This document shows, one piece after another, positions 11,625-24,261 of a stretch of DNA of 64,000 nt. This DNA is from Prosopocoilus inquinatus (Eukaryota > Arthropoda > Insecta > Coleoptera > Lucanidae), in contig CM069876.1 of the NCBI GenBank assembly GCA_036172665.1, forward strand, positions 35,371,001 to 35,435,000, in the 5' to 3' direction. Positions within the stretch are counted from its first letter, which is position 1; each line of letters starts with the position of its first letter. The notes under the pieces are model-generated. The model was not told the origin of the DNA. It worked only from the letters and a program-made list of their open reading frames with translations, and searched no databases. A program made the translations under genes and the position numbers.

Positions 11625-12790
11625 CGTGGGCTGCTGGAAAAGTTTCTGGAAACGGTATGAAAAAACGCATGTGAAATTTGGTAACCGGTATCATTGTTTT
11701 TCGAAGTATTCGCCTTTGACGTCAATACACTTTTGCATACGCTCGAACCAATTTCTAAAGCACATTTTCCACTCTAAAGATGGTACCTCAGAAATCAGTG
11801 TCCGGAATGTTTCAATCGCTGCTTCAGCCGACGAAAATCGCTCACCACGCATTTTATTTTTGATATTTGGGAACAAAAAGAAATCATTAGGTGATAAATC
11901 AGGTGAATAAGGACACTGAGTCATTAATTCAACATTTTTGTTGGACAAAAAATCAACTGTTTGACGGGCTGAATGAGAGCTGGCGTTGTCATGATGGAGA
12001 ATAATTCGTCGATTTCGATTGTTTCTTCTTATTTGATCGATGACTTCCGGAAAACAAATTGTAGTATACCAATCAGCATTCACGGTTTTTCGATCCTCTA
12101 ATGCCACGGTTGCTACATGTCCAGTTAAACCAAAGAAACAAGCAATCATTTGCTTCGCAACACTGCGTGAACGGACAACTTTTGTTGGTTTTTGGTCCAT
12201 TTTGAAATACCCAAACGGTAGATTGTTGTTTACTTTCTGGCTCGTACGAATAGATCCATGTTTCGTCACCAGTAACGATGTTATAAACTAAATTTGAACG
12301 ACCTCGATTGAATTTCTTGAGCATTTCTTCGCACCATTTGACACGACCCTGCTTTTGCGCTTCTGTTAAATTGTGTGGGATCCAACGACTGCAAAGCTTT
12401 CGTACGTTCAAATGATCATGCAAAATCTGGTGTATTGCTTTCATGTCAATGCGTAAGGATGCTTGAATCTCACGGTATGTCACATGTCGATCTCGCTCAA
12501 GCATTTCACGCTCAGCATCTACATTAGTGGCAACAACAGATGTTGATGGACGACCTTCACGAAATTCGTCACTGAGAGAGGTACGTCCACGCTGGAATTC
12601 GGCAAACCAATTATAAACACTGCTCGTTGATGGTGCTTCATCTCCAAAAGCCAAATGAAGCCGATCGAGGCATTGTTTCGGCGTTAGACCACATTTGAAA
12701 TCGTAAAAAATCATGGCACGAAAATTTTCACACGAGATCTCCATGTTTACACAAAATTCCTTTTTCTCAAATGCTGTATAAACAAAAGTA
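11625..12790 (-). mobile_element. mariner copy 1, 5'-truncated
   Basis: The transposase 3' end carries an intact inverted repeat (CGTGGGCTGCTGGAAAAGTT…, from 11625, next to TA). The other end is missing: similarity to copy 2 stops at about 12790 (…ATGCTGTATAAACAAAA) without the terminal repeat, so about 130 bp were lost after insertion into the MITE. Confidence 0.85.
11691..12744 (-). pseudogene. mariner transposase (D,D34D), frameshifted
   Basis: Cut-and-paste transposase of about 345 residues in two frames. Frame 1 (ATG at 12744) holds the N-terminal DNA-binding part (MEISCENFRAMIFYDFKCGL…, then a second helix-turn-helix with TYREIQASLRIDMKAIHQIL) and the first catalytic aspartate in TGDETWIY. 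Frame 2 holds the second (HHDNASSHSA) and third (YSPDLSPNDFFLF) aspartates, with 34 residues between them, as in mariner. The break is a run of five Ts at about 12190 where copy 2 has four (+1 insertion after VWVFQNGPK). Otherwise the coding sequence looks intact to its stop at 11691. Non-functional as it stands. Confidence 0.93.
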
Positions 12791-14654
12791 GTATACGTAG
12801 ACGTAAGAAATGAATCCTGAGTTCCATTTTGTACTCAAAGGAAGTTGATTTTTGAAATGCTTCTGAAGGATTTATTTCTTGCAATTTCGTATTTGCTTGA
12901 TCTTAGTGAATACGCTCGTAACGGGTCGAACACTTATTCTGAATCACCCTATGTAATTATGTATATGCATCGGTTTAGTTTAGTTTTATGAGAACGCTTT
13001 TAATACAATTAGTGTAAATCACCATGTATTTGTGTTTTTTTCGAAGACTGAAATTAATTTAAAAATACAGCGCCTTTGTTCGCCAGCATTTATTTTTATT
13101 TATCCGTGGCTTAAGTGAGCCGGGCGTAAAATGGAACAGACGTTTTGCCAAAGTATTCGGGATTGCAAGGAAAAATAAAGTATCGCTTCTTATTTTAATG
13201 CTCGCCGGTGTTTTTACTGCTCTATGTATATCCGGCGGGCCCTGCACGTTGCGGGCTCTCGAGTCAAATAGAAATAATACATAAAAGGGGCTTTTTTTTA
13301 TATCTAAACTTTTTTGTCTGTCAGTTTCGGCTGTAGGTTAAACAAAGCGAAATCGAATGAATCTTTGACTATAGTTGGGAAAATAATAATAAAAATGAAA
13401 CAAGCACACTAAATAAATCCACCACGGTTATCAATATATACAGGGGTCTATTGCTAAAAAAAATGGATCTAAGGTTTAATAAACACAAAATAAACTTATT
13501 GTACAGTTATGTACTGCCTTAGTAGATTTTTTTTGTAAGAAACCGGAATTCTGTACAGAAATGATTAATCATTTAAAGTAGAAAAAATAAATTGCAAGAT
13601 GACACAGTGTTGAATTTTAAATTGTAAGCCGTTTTTAAAGAAAAGTATTGGTTTCTTTAATTCAGAAACATTATGTAGTTAAAATTTTTCGCGTCTCGTT
13701 AGTTATTAGGTCGCCTGCCTTGCGTAAAGTAATAACACAAGCGGAATGGAGATGGATACGACATCTATCGGAGAATGGATTTCGATTAAAGCGCGGAAAC
13801 CTATGATTCAAAATCTAGACAGTCCAGGACTTTCCGGTAATATCTCCACGTATACACAAGTTTCGGATAAGAAAGTTTATAAATAACCCTTCCGAGCGAC
13901 CAAATGTTACCTAATTACAAACGCGTCTTATTTGTCGACGCATTTATTTGCACTTTATTAATCATCAATAAATTTTTCCCCTAATTTATTTTATTCGAAA
14001 TAAAGAATTCTTTCAATTTTTGACACGTAATTAATTTATAATTCGTAATTGAAACACTTCCGATAAATTGGGAAGTAAACGTCACAGATGGCAGATCTGA
14101 GTCGTTTACTGTCTTTATCTTTTGCTGCTGTAGCGCTGCGGTTAACATGAACATAACCTCACACTGGAGAATTTTTAAAGAGCGAAAATCGGTGAGAACT
14201 CATGGCTTTGTAATTTACTAGTGTTTGAAAATACTTAACAACCCCTTTACCTGAATATACATTTTCTAAATAGGTTCAAAATCTCTCAGTCCCAAAATTC
14301 TCACCTATCTATTATTATAAATGATTATGTAAAGACTTTATAAAAAAAAGAACGAAAATGGAAATGAAATAGAAATGGAGCAATTCCACAAACTCCGTGA
14401 AAAGAGGGTTCAGAAAACGTGTTTTCACTTCATTCCAAAAACCAGTGGGCTACAATAAGAAAATCGTGACTAGAGCGTTATAGAGACTAGATAAAAGGAT
14501 TTGAAAAAAAAAGGGAAAGAAATTCGTTATGCCGTCGTTCTGATACTTCTGATTAAAGAATTCTGTTTTTAGTTCTCACCTTTTCAGCCCCCTCCGTACA
14601 TTATAGCTACTTTCATAAACTAGAAACTAGAGTCTGCGGTTTTCAACGTGTACC

Positions 14655-15125
14655 TAAGGTACACGTGTACACGGACTTCGTATAATAATATTCGCGAATT
14701 AAATTCACGTGTAATTAAATACACGTGTAATTGTGCATTACACGTGTTTTTAAATATACGTGTAATTAAATTACACGTGTATTTTTACGGATCCGTTCGG
14801 TACGTTCAAATCAACGTACGTTACCTAGTAACTGATATGTTTTTGTTTACCGATAGCGGGAAGGTGACTTTTATACAATGACAGTCAAAAACAAAACAAT
14901 AATTGACAACAGTTTTCCCTGCATTTTGTTCAGCTGAATTCAGAAAAAAACGGGAAACTAAGTTTTTCCAGTTGTATATTTCATTCTATTTGTCAATTAA
15001 TTGCCTGCTATCAAGAAAATATTAACATGTTATATAAATACACGTGTAAAACAAATACACGTGCAATATTTAATATTTACACGTACTAAAATTTAAATCC
15101 GTGTATTACACGTGTACACGCGTAC
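14655..15125. repeat. Repeat with dense CACGTG palindromes
   Basis: At least seven CACGTG hexamers (about 14660, 14707, 14721, 14740, 14776, 15041, 15058, 15109), many as ACACGTGT, plus several TACGTG near-matches. GGTACACGTGTACACGG near the left end and its inverted form GTGTACACGCGTACC at the right suggest the whole is an inverted-repeat element of about 470 bp. The + ORF across it (14648-14881) is an accident of repeats. Confidence 0.6.
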
Positions 15126-15184
15126 CGACACATACGTGAAATAGGGACCTCTACTGGAAACTATTCGACACTGTTACGATAAGT

Positions 15185-16015
15185 TTGGAGTCGCCATTTT
15201 AGAACAGAGCGCAATAAAAATACATTTATTATACATAATCAATTAACTTACATGTTTTCTGGCACACACATAAGGGGAGGGTTTTTATTTAGAGATTTTA
15301 TCATTAACAACTGTTTGTCCATAAAGCGCGTTCCAGTATTTAAAGACATTATGACGTGTATCTTTCGAGAGGGAGGGAGAGAGAGGAATTTATCTTAATC
15401 TGATTCGTTAATATCAAGGCTTTTTGCCCAGGGCCTAATCTTTTGCACACGACACGAATTTCCGCGAATTCTGCGATTCCGTGTTCAGAGTCGTCTAGTT
15501 TGAATTACTTTATTTACAAGTAAGACTCGGAATATTGTTTCTACTTGTTACATCTTGCTTTCGGCTACAATCCACCACCCACGCAAAGAAAATTGAATCG
15601 AGGGGTATCTATGCCCGCTAAAGATGTTACGAAGATGTTACAGTAATTTTGGGACGGGGACATAGCCAGATTAAAATACAATTGGAAATATATACAATAA
15701 TAAATAAATACATGATTTTGGCACTTACAATAGGGGAGGTTTTAGTTCAAGGGTTTTAACGCTACCAACTGTTGCTCTGCAAGGTGCGTTCGAGTATTTT
15801 AAGACACCGTGACGTGTAACTTTTTAGAGGGAGAACAAGCTGATGCAATCAGAGCTGCAGCTACGTTTTGATTCGCAGGGTCACGGTTAGTTTTTGCACA
15901 CGTTACTATATCTTCCGCGCTTGCTTTATATTCAACTCGCATTGCACATTTTATTTACAAGTAATCTCGGAATATAATTTCTATTCGCTGCAATACTTTT
16001 TCCGATATGTTAGGC
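15185..16015. repeat. Tandem duplication, about 430-bp period
   Basis: Two diverged direct copies share ACATGTTTTCTGGCAC/ACATGATTTTGGCAC, GGGGAGG, CAACTGTT, GACGTGTA, TTTTGCACACG and ACTTTATTTACAAGTAA…CTCGGAATAT in order. No coding potential. Confidence 0.7.
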
Positions 16016-17451
16016 AAAGACAGTGAACGACTCAACTCATTAATTGCATCAGTAACACTGACTGAAAAGTAAAAGGGAATTGAATCGGTAAGTTTGCACA
16101 ATTTACAAATATTTAGTTTGGAATGTACGGATTTCTTTGACTTAAAAAAATAGGGAGATATTTAGATAATGGCTTCTCAGAAAAGTGTAATTTAATTCTT
16201 TTAAAGAAAGGAAGATTCTGAGAAGTATCGCATCATTTAGTTCACTTCACTTTTTGTTTCAATATTCTGTAAGAATTCGGATTTTTTGTACATACAAAAA
16301 TACACTCTGAATTAAGACCAAAACTCGAGTAAACATGCAGCGAAAGAAGCTAAGTATAAAAAATTAATTAACTAAGAGCCAATAATAACCTCACTCTGCT
16401 AATTCCATGAATATTATTATTATTATTAAAGAAGTGGCAAGAAGCAATATGTTAAAGACGAAAAAAGGACCCACAATACCACAGTAATGTACATAAATGA
16501 TCATGACAATACAAAAAGAAAATATTGTAAAGAGTTTGAACGAAAACATTTAAATTTCCCGCCTAATAGTTGAGGTGGCACTGTTATAAATTAGACGTAA
16601 TAAAATCATTCGTTTTGTTTCGTACGTAGAAATCGTGTCAACGTTTCTTTTGTAAAAACAGTGAAAACTTTTGTAAAAATATTATTTTTCGCGAGAACGG
16701 ACGTTTTAAGTTATTTGATAAGACGAATTTCAAGGCGAAACCAAAGAGACAAGGCGTGTATTTTGTGTTAAATTTGCCTAAACCAAGTCGTGGAAACGTT
16801 TCACGAGAAACCCCCTGTGTAAATACGCAACCAAAGAGGACTTGGTTGTCAAAAACAATCAAAGCGAAAATCACCGCGACGTCTATCGGAGACTAGATTT
16901 CGAATTTGAAACGTCGCCGTAGCGCAAAGCAAAAGTTTCAAAATCTTTGACATCTGGGAGGGGGAGGGGAGTGGAATAATAACGCCTGCTCGCGAATTGT
17001 TATTAAATAACGGAGGCAGTCGCAAAAACAGGCAATTCCTAATTTATGATTTATTATGTATTTGAAAAGATGTCTTATTCCTCGTCATGAATTTTTTTTG
17101 TTTGTTTTCAACAGAAGAAAAATTCCCTCAAGAAGTGTATTATTAATTTGTGGTAAAGTAATTTTCTAATTTGAAATTTACTGCTTTTGTGAAATTTGAC
17201 AACATTGGCGTGTAGATTGCGACAGGCGAATGCAAACGTGTTCCATTCGCATTCAAAGTCACATTAGCTGTTCAGCAACGACAATTTATGTGCATTGTGC
17301 TGCTCGTCAATAGCAAATTCAGCAAATAGGATGGTAGCACTTGACAAGATATATACTCTCATGATCTGTTGGTAATTGCTAATCTCAATTTATAGTGAAA
17401 CGCACATGTGTATACACCCGGTAGATTCTTGCGAAAGGAATTTTAACTCAC

Positions 17452-17664
17452 CTGTGCAATTTGGTCGAATCTCCCAAACAACTCGTTGAGGGTCTTGACG
17501 AGATCCGAGGCGGATAACTGCTCTGAAAGCGGCGTGAAGTTCACGATGTCCGCGTAAAGGATCGAGACGTTATTGTGGCGCTGAACGTACATCTCGTGAA
17601 AGCTCTGCTTGTTCGTAAGTTCGTGGCAGGACTCGGCCATTTTCAACATTATGCTTCGTTTTAC
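17452..17664 (-). CDS. Ac76E-like: Adenylate cyclase (type 2-like), start of C1a catalytic domain
   Basis: Minus-strand exon of 213 bp (71 codons), phase 0. The acceptor is TTGCAG at 17665 and the donor CAG|GTGAGT at 17451. It reads [13 protein letters not shown]..., then [20 protein letters not shown] and ends [17 protein letters not shown]. The first metal-binding aspartate of the class III cyclase fold lies in YADIVNFT, and LNELFGRFD is the following conserved helix. The [10 protein letters not shown] variant and the [11 protein letters not shown] linker are most like insect Ac76E (type 2-like). This comes from memory of the family, so the paralogue assignment is less certain than the family. 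The next exon (ENxC.RIKILGDCYYCVSGLP) was not found between here and position 1, so that intron is at least 17.4 kb or the exon lies outside the window. Confidence 0.93.
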
Positions 17665-18539
17665 CTGCAAATGAGTACAAAGGCTAGACCCTCAAAAATG
17701 AACATAACTTTAACGTCTGCAGTTGACATCAGGGTCGTATTTGACCTAAAACTTTCTTAAAAGTGAAGAGGTAAATCTGTTAGGTCTGTTTTTCTGAATC
17801 ACATTTTCGAATTTGAAAAGAAAAAAAAATAATTAGGCAAGGCGGTTTTTGAGGTACGTACATTTTTAAACAGAACACCCTCTATGACTGCTCGAATGGT
17901 TTTAAACGGGCGGATTAAGAAGAGGCGGAGTATTTCAAGCGTTTTTAACATTCTTCCTTCCTCCGAGACACTCTTTTGGACATTCGTCAATTTGTTTTGC
18001 TCAACTTCATTTGCCATTTCCCGTATTTTATTCTTCTAGAAATTATGAATGAAATGAGGATCGAAAACTGACGAGCACGAAATTCCGATCTTTAATCTTT
18101 TTTTTTTTTTTTGATTCGGCGTTAACGTAAATAAACACTCGTTAAAGTCGTTTTACGATTTACGGTCGATCGAAAATTCACGTCCCCAATTAATTCGCAA
18201 TTCGGGCGATCCTGATTTCGGATTTCAGCGCGCAACCGTCCATCCACGTCGAAGCTCAGCCGCCTGCGAAATTAAAACGCGTCGACAAACAAAACCACCT
18301 GAGCAGAATCGATTTTAAAAAGTCAAGCGTTCGCTTTGGGAAGTCAAATCGAAAAGTGCGTTTCATTCTGGCCAATTAAATCAACAATTAACACTCAAAT
18401 AACTGATGATAAGAGAACGAAATTAGGTACTCGACGTCTTCAGGTCTAACACCTCATTATTCCCCCATTATTCCCTCCCTCCTTCCTTCACTCATTATCG
18501 TGACATACTATGATGAAGTAAATATTTGGGCAAAATGTA

Positions 18540-21500
18540 AAGATTATGACACAATGGATCAACTAAGAAGTAAAGGGGATTGAAGACTGGAGAAAAGTTG
18601 AAGGCCAGAATGCAAACTGACCAGGAACTAAAGATGACTGAAAAGAGAATCCAGGAAAGGTTGAAGACTGAAGAGAGTTTGGAAAGAAAACTGATGGTAA
18701 TGTTAAATCGAAGTGAACCCGGGGAAGACTGAAAAAAACAATAAAGAAAACTAAAAACTGAAAAGAATTGACAACTGAAGGAAAGAGGGGACGATTGAAA
18801 AGGAGGTTGAAGGTAGAAGAATTAAAAACAAAAAAGAAAAGTGGAGAGGAAAGAGAAGGGGACTAAGGCCGGTATTCATAAATCAAACTTACGCTATGCG
18901 TTCGTTTACAATTCGCCATAATTCATAACCTATTCGTATTTCCCGCATTTTGGGCGCGTAACCAGTGAGAATTGAAGAATATTTTATGAATTACTTTCCC
19001 AAAAGGCGGGAAATAGGAAGGATTTATGATTTTAAGCGAACGCATAGCGTAAGTTTTGTTAATGAATACCGATCTTAGATCAGAATGCTGGAAAGAATTA
19101 AGAAAATTAAAAACTGAAATGAGTTGATAACCAAAAGAAAGAAAGACATAATACAGGAGAATTAAAAACTAGAAAAGAGAAAGTGAGGACTGAAGATGGC
19201 TTACAATTAAAAACTTAAGAGGATTGAAAATTGAAAGAGAAACATAAAGCGTACTTAGAATGGCTGAAGAAACTGAAACCCCAAGTGGTTTGAATACTTA
19301 AGAAGGATAAAATCTGAAGAACTAAAGAAAAACGGGAAGATTAAAGACCAACTAGACCACACAAGGACTACAATCTGGATTGAAAAATGGAAAAAAGATA
19401 TAAAAAGTTGAAGACTGAAGTGATCATCTAAAAAGACCACAAATTGAAAACCGGAGCGAACGCAGAAAACCTAAAGACTGGAGAGCAGTTATGAAAGCTG
19501 AAAGTTGAGAAGAGTCGAAACCGGAAGAAATTAAAAAAGGTTGAAGAAAATGAAGAAAATATTAAAAAAATTAAGAATAAAGGGAACCTAGAGAGGCTTA
19601 AAAGAGCACTGAAAATTGAAGAAAATATGAAAATTGAAGAGAATTTAGAAAGACTTCAGAAATAATTGAAAGCGGAAGAAATAAAAAAGATTAGAGAACA
19701 AAAGTGAAGGAACTATAAAAAATTAAGACTGAAGGATACCTAGAAAGATTTAAAGGAGGACTGAGAATTAAAGAAAATATGACAACGGGACAGCTTTCAG
19801 AAAGACTAATATAAAAAGAAATGTAAACTAAAGACAACATGGTAAGATTGGAGTCTAGAAGGCGTTTAGGACATGAGAACTGAAAACTGAAAACACAAAA
19901 CATGGAAAGATCGAAGACTAAAGAGAATATGGAATAAAAAGTGAAAAGGAAAAAGACAAATTAAACTCGGCAGGATCAAAAACTAAAAGGCCTTAAAAAA
20001 CTGAAAACAACATAGAAAGATTGAAGAGTGGAAAGCAGTTGCGAGAAGCAAATCTGAAGAGGTTGCAGAAAATTAAGGAGGGTTGAAGACTGAACAGTTT
20101 ACGAGAAAACTAAAAAAAATAAATGTTTGAAAAAAGAGGAGAGAACTTAAAAGGACTGTAAAAACTGAAGCACACGCAGAATGAGTAGAAACTGAAGAGG
20201 AGAGAAAATTAAAAAAAATACAGAAAGGCTAACAGAATACAAAAGAAATAAATTTAGAAAATCTAAAGACTGAAGAGGATTGAAAATTGGAAAAGAAATA
20301 CACAGAACGATTCAAGTTAAAGAGGCTGCTGAAATACTAAAATTTGAAAGAGAGAAAGTAAGAAAACTTACAAGAGAAAAATAGTAAAAACCGAAGAGAA
20401 GAGAGAATTGAAGAAAATATCTATAGAAAGGTTGAAGGATAACAGAATACAAAAGAAAAAATAAATTTAGAAAGTCTAAAGACGAAGATGATTGAAGAAA
20501 ATTAAAAAAGAAATGCATAGAACTATATAACATCGAAGAGAATTTAGAATTACTAAGATTTGAAAAGGATCTGAATCTGAAGAGAATTAAAAAGAGAAAA
20601 GGATTGAAAACTGAAGAAATTTTAAAAACTAAACGAAATATACAACAGCCAAAAATTATAAAGGATTCAAAATTGAAAATAACATAGAAGTAACTGAAGA
20701 AAAAAGGAAATTGAAGAAAACAGAATCATTGGAGACAGAAACACAATTAAGGATGAAAAAAGTAAAGAGAATTATACCGTGGAGGAGGTACAGAAAAATT
20801 GAAGATTGAAGAGAGAAGGGCTCGGAGGAGATTGAAAACTCAAGAGATTGCAAAACGATTAGACGGACCAAAAGTGAAGGTATCGTAGAAATAACGTCGT
20901 AGAAATAATATCCGAAGACGGATGAAAACCTGAAGAAGAAAGAAAATTGAAGAAAACAGAATCATTGGAGACAGAAACACAATTAAGGATGACAAAAGTA
21001 AAAAGAATTAAACAGTGAAGGAGGTACAGAAAAATTGAAGATTGAAGAGAGAAGGGCTCGGAGGAGATTGAAAACTCAAGAGATTGCAAAACGATTAGAA
21101 GGGCCAAAGGAGAAGAAAATTGAAAGATGAAAAAACGTGTAAGGATCGAAGAACCGAAAATCACTCTCCGGGAATAAAAATAAGTAATACGAAGACTGAA
21201 TAGAATGCAAGAGAATGGAACAGTGAAGGGGATGTACATCGGGATGTAGAACGATTGAAGACTGAAGAAAGAAAGCCTTGGAGGAGATGGAAAACTGAAA
21301 AGTTTACAGAACGATTAGAAGGACGAAAGAAGAAGAAAATTGAAAGGTGAAAAGAACGTATAAGGATCAAACAACCGAAGATCACTCTTCAGGAGTAAAA
21401 ATAATAATTAATACTTAAACTGAACTGAATCCAAGAGAATTGACGTTGCTAAATGCTAAAACTGAGAAGGAGGAATGAAAGAACTACTGAAGACTAAACA

Positions 21501-22790
21501 CAATATGGAAGAACCAAGGGTTAGAAATTGTAAAATGAAGAGGATATGGAAAAATTCAAGAATGAAGGAAAAAGGCTAAAGGCAAAAGAGATCAAAAATT
21601 CAAGAAAATATAGAAAGACTAAAGACCGAAGAGCATCGAGCACTAAAAAATGAAGAAAATTGAATTTAGAAGGGCCGCAATCTTTACAGCATTCTTGAGT
21701 GATAAAAAATAAATTATATTCAAAATGGAAGACAATACGCCAGGATTATTGAAGACTGGTGGCTAAAAAGAAAAAGAAATTAAAGAACTATTGAGGACTA
21801 AATAGATTATGAAAGGACCAAAAAGCAGAGAATTTAAAAGCGAAGATGTAGGAAGACTGGAGAATCAAGAGAACTCTAAAGAACTAAAAAGGGAATAGAA
21901 TGGAAAAATGAAGACAAAAAGTTAAAAAGACTGAATATTCAAGAGTAACCAGAAAGATTAAATACTGAATAGCACCGATGAGGACTCAGAGAATTGCAGC
22001 ATTCTTCAGTAGTAAAAATAAATAATATTCAAAACTGAAGTCAATGTGGCAGGATTTAAGACTGAAGACCAAAACTAAAAAGAAATGAAAGAACTACTGA
22101 GGACTGAATATTATATGGAAGGACCAAAAGGCAAAGAATTTAAAAACGAAGACGTTGTAGAAAGATTGGAGAATCAAGAGAAGTCTACAGAACTAAAAAC
22201 GAAATAGAAGGGAGAAATTAAGATAAAAAGACTGAAAATTCAATAGTAATCAAAAAGATTAAAGACTGAGAAGCACCTATCAGGACTTAGAGAATTGCAG
22301 AGAATTAAATACTGAAGAGGAAGGAAGAGCAATCTTTGAGAAGAAAAACTTAAGCATATTGAATGAAGACAACACGAGACGAAGGGATAAAAGAAAGAAC
22401 TGAAGAAATAAGCTAACTGAAGAGAGCACAGAAGGGCTGAAAACTAAAAGGAATACGGAAAATTTAAAGACCGAAAGGAACTCAGTAGGATTAAACACTG
22501 AAGAAGAACTAGAAAACTGAAAAGACTATTGAGAACCAAATGTGAAGAAGAAAATTGAAGAACTCAAAAAACTGATGGATAAGCTTGAAAAGAGAAAGAA
22601 TTGGCTAAAGACTGAAAACTGAGGAGAACTTAAAATGATTGAAAAGTGAAGAGAATTAAAACTGAAGCAAGACTAGAGAGCATTGAGGAGAATTCAAAGG
22701 TTAAGGGGAATGAAAATTGAAAACGATATACAAAGGTTGAAGAATTAGAATTAGAAATTGAAGAAAATTAATTTTGTGAGAAATTTTTTT
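18540..22790. repeat. Purine-rich repeat field, about 4.2 kb
   Basis: The + strand is dominated by A and G in variations of GACTGAAGAGAATTGAAAA. Within it are longer direct duplications: a block of about 260 bp at 20700-20880 and again at 20945-21110 (GAAAACAGAATCATTGGAGA…, ATTGAAGATTGAAGAGAGAA), with a weaker third copy to 21400, and a block of about 330 bp at 21680-21910 and 22005-22240. The ORFs on the pyrimidine-rich strand are Ser/Phe/Leu-rich composition artefacts. Confidence 0.85.
18864..19077. mobile_element. Foldback MITE inside the purine-rich field
   Basis: CTAAGGCCGGTATTCATAAA and the ACTTACGCTATGCGTTCG that follows recur inverted at the right end (CGAACGCATAGCGTAAGTTT…GAATACCGATCTTAG). 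About 210 bp, not purine-biased, so it is an insertion into the repeat field. Confidence 0.8.
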
Positions 22791-24261
22791 CTAGTTTCAT
22801 CCGTTGATAATTTATTTAAAAAATTCCAGTCCTTCAAACCTCAAAGTAATTAGAAAGCTCATTGAAAGGAAAATGGCTTCTTTATAATAGTTCATAACTA
22901 TTGCCTTTTCCTTACAGTTTTCGCAGCTTGGCATTCGACTTATCTTTCTTTAATCTTGCCAAAAATAAAGTTCGAGCCTGACGTGACAGAGTTCCGAAGT
23001 AACGTTATTTGTTTTCCAGACGGAAATTTATGATTACGCACGCCGTTGATAAGAGACTTTCTGGAAGGAAACGCTGATTTATGGTTTTACGTGTTTTCTT
23101 CCCCCTTTCCCACACCTCCACCTAAATTCGCCACCCTTCATTAGCACCTACGTTTTACTTAGACACTAAAAACCGTCATCTTCAGGGAGTGCACTACAAA
23201 AAGAAAAACTTACAAAACGAAACATTATTAAATGTAATAGTATGAAGAAGTTACGAGTACCAAGTTTACTTAGCTGATTCGATTTGGACGAGTTTACTTC
23301 GATAATGCCTTTAGGTACAAAGAGAATATTTCAGTACTTAAATCGGCAGATCTTATCAAGATACGGAACGCTTCTTCTCATTTGCATGGAATTCATTCGC
23401 AATAGAAACGCTGCTTTTAGCGCAGAGGAAGGAAATTAAGGGCAATTTTAAAACTTTCAGACGTAATACCTATTAAACAAGAGCCTTGAAAGATGGGTTC
23501 ACGTAACTACAGTTACGACGTTGTATTTTGTATGCAGGACATTCGTTTTCCAACTTGCCACTTCAACGCGATCTCATTCAATAATAAACTAAACGAAAAT
23601 TTTTATTATTTCGGAAATTCGGCATGCACGATGTTATGTGGCGCAATTAATTTCGTAAATAAACCCAGAGGAGGAAAGAAAAACTTTGCCGGCGCAAAAG
23701 CACCACCTTATTAATTACAGCCATTAGAAGCAACTCTCCGGCCGTTTTGTTTTGAAGTGAATACGCCCGGGGGGATCCCCTCGTCGAGCGAAAAAAAAAC
23801 CTGCCAGGTGTAAAATTTTAATAAAGACGGCGATGCCGAGATAATTAATTCGGAATTTAGTTGCCACGGTTTACTCCCGAATTGCTTCATGAAACGCCTC
23901 TCGTTTCCGCAATTTTAAATTCCATCCCCGCGCCCGTCGAAAAGTTGCGCTCGCGAATTCCACCCTTAATTTGAGCGTCTGCTCCCGAGCGCAGATTAAA
24001 TCGTGGTTGCCGAGAGCGTAGTTTCTTATTTTACATTTCACACAGTTTTTTTCATCCTCTGCATTATTTCAATTAAATTAAACCGAAACTTTGCGCTCTT
24101 TTGTACGTAAATCCTCGCTAGCTTCTCGTGGACCAAACTGCATCTCAAAGATGGCTTCTACGCGCAAGCGTCAAGCAAATCAAATCAAATAAAACGAAGA
24201 CTTTCGCAATTAGAGAATGTTTGTAAATGTAAATATGAAAAAGGATGGAAGTGTGAGAGAC

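Larger units (their letters stand above)
11332..12949. mobile_element. MITE (TA target) interrupted by a mariner
   Basis: Left end CTGGGTGATTCAAAATAAG at 11332 and inverted right end CTTATTCTGAATCACCC ending at 12949, each beside TA. The interior (GACTTGTGTATGTA … GACGTAAGAAATGAATC) matches the uninterrupted copy at 44195-44653 read in reverse, which shows the empty site GTATGTATACGTAAG. The mariner at 11625-12790 sits exactly at that TA. Confidence 0.85.
1..17451 (-). other. Adenylate cyclase intron, partial (at least 17.4 kb)
   Basis: This follows the donor CAG|GTGAGT at 17451. No sequence resembling the next expected C1a exon was seen on the minus strand down to position 1. The content is repeats and mobile elements, listed separately. 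Stretches 12960-14640 and 16020-17440 show no gene and no clear repeat, apart from a short similarity between 13750-13830 and 16870-16950 (the phrase ACATCTATCGGAGA or GACGTCTATCGGAGA with related flanks). Confidence 0.7.

Noticed and set aside
19255..22498. Many 60-126-residue ORFs on the minus strand, rich in Phe, Ser and Leu
   Set aside because: They are a by-product of the pyrimidine-rich strand of the repeat field; no conserved motif, and they change frame between duplicated blocks.
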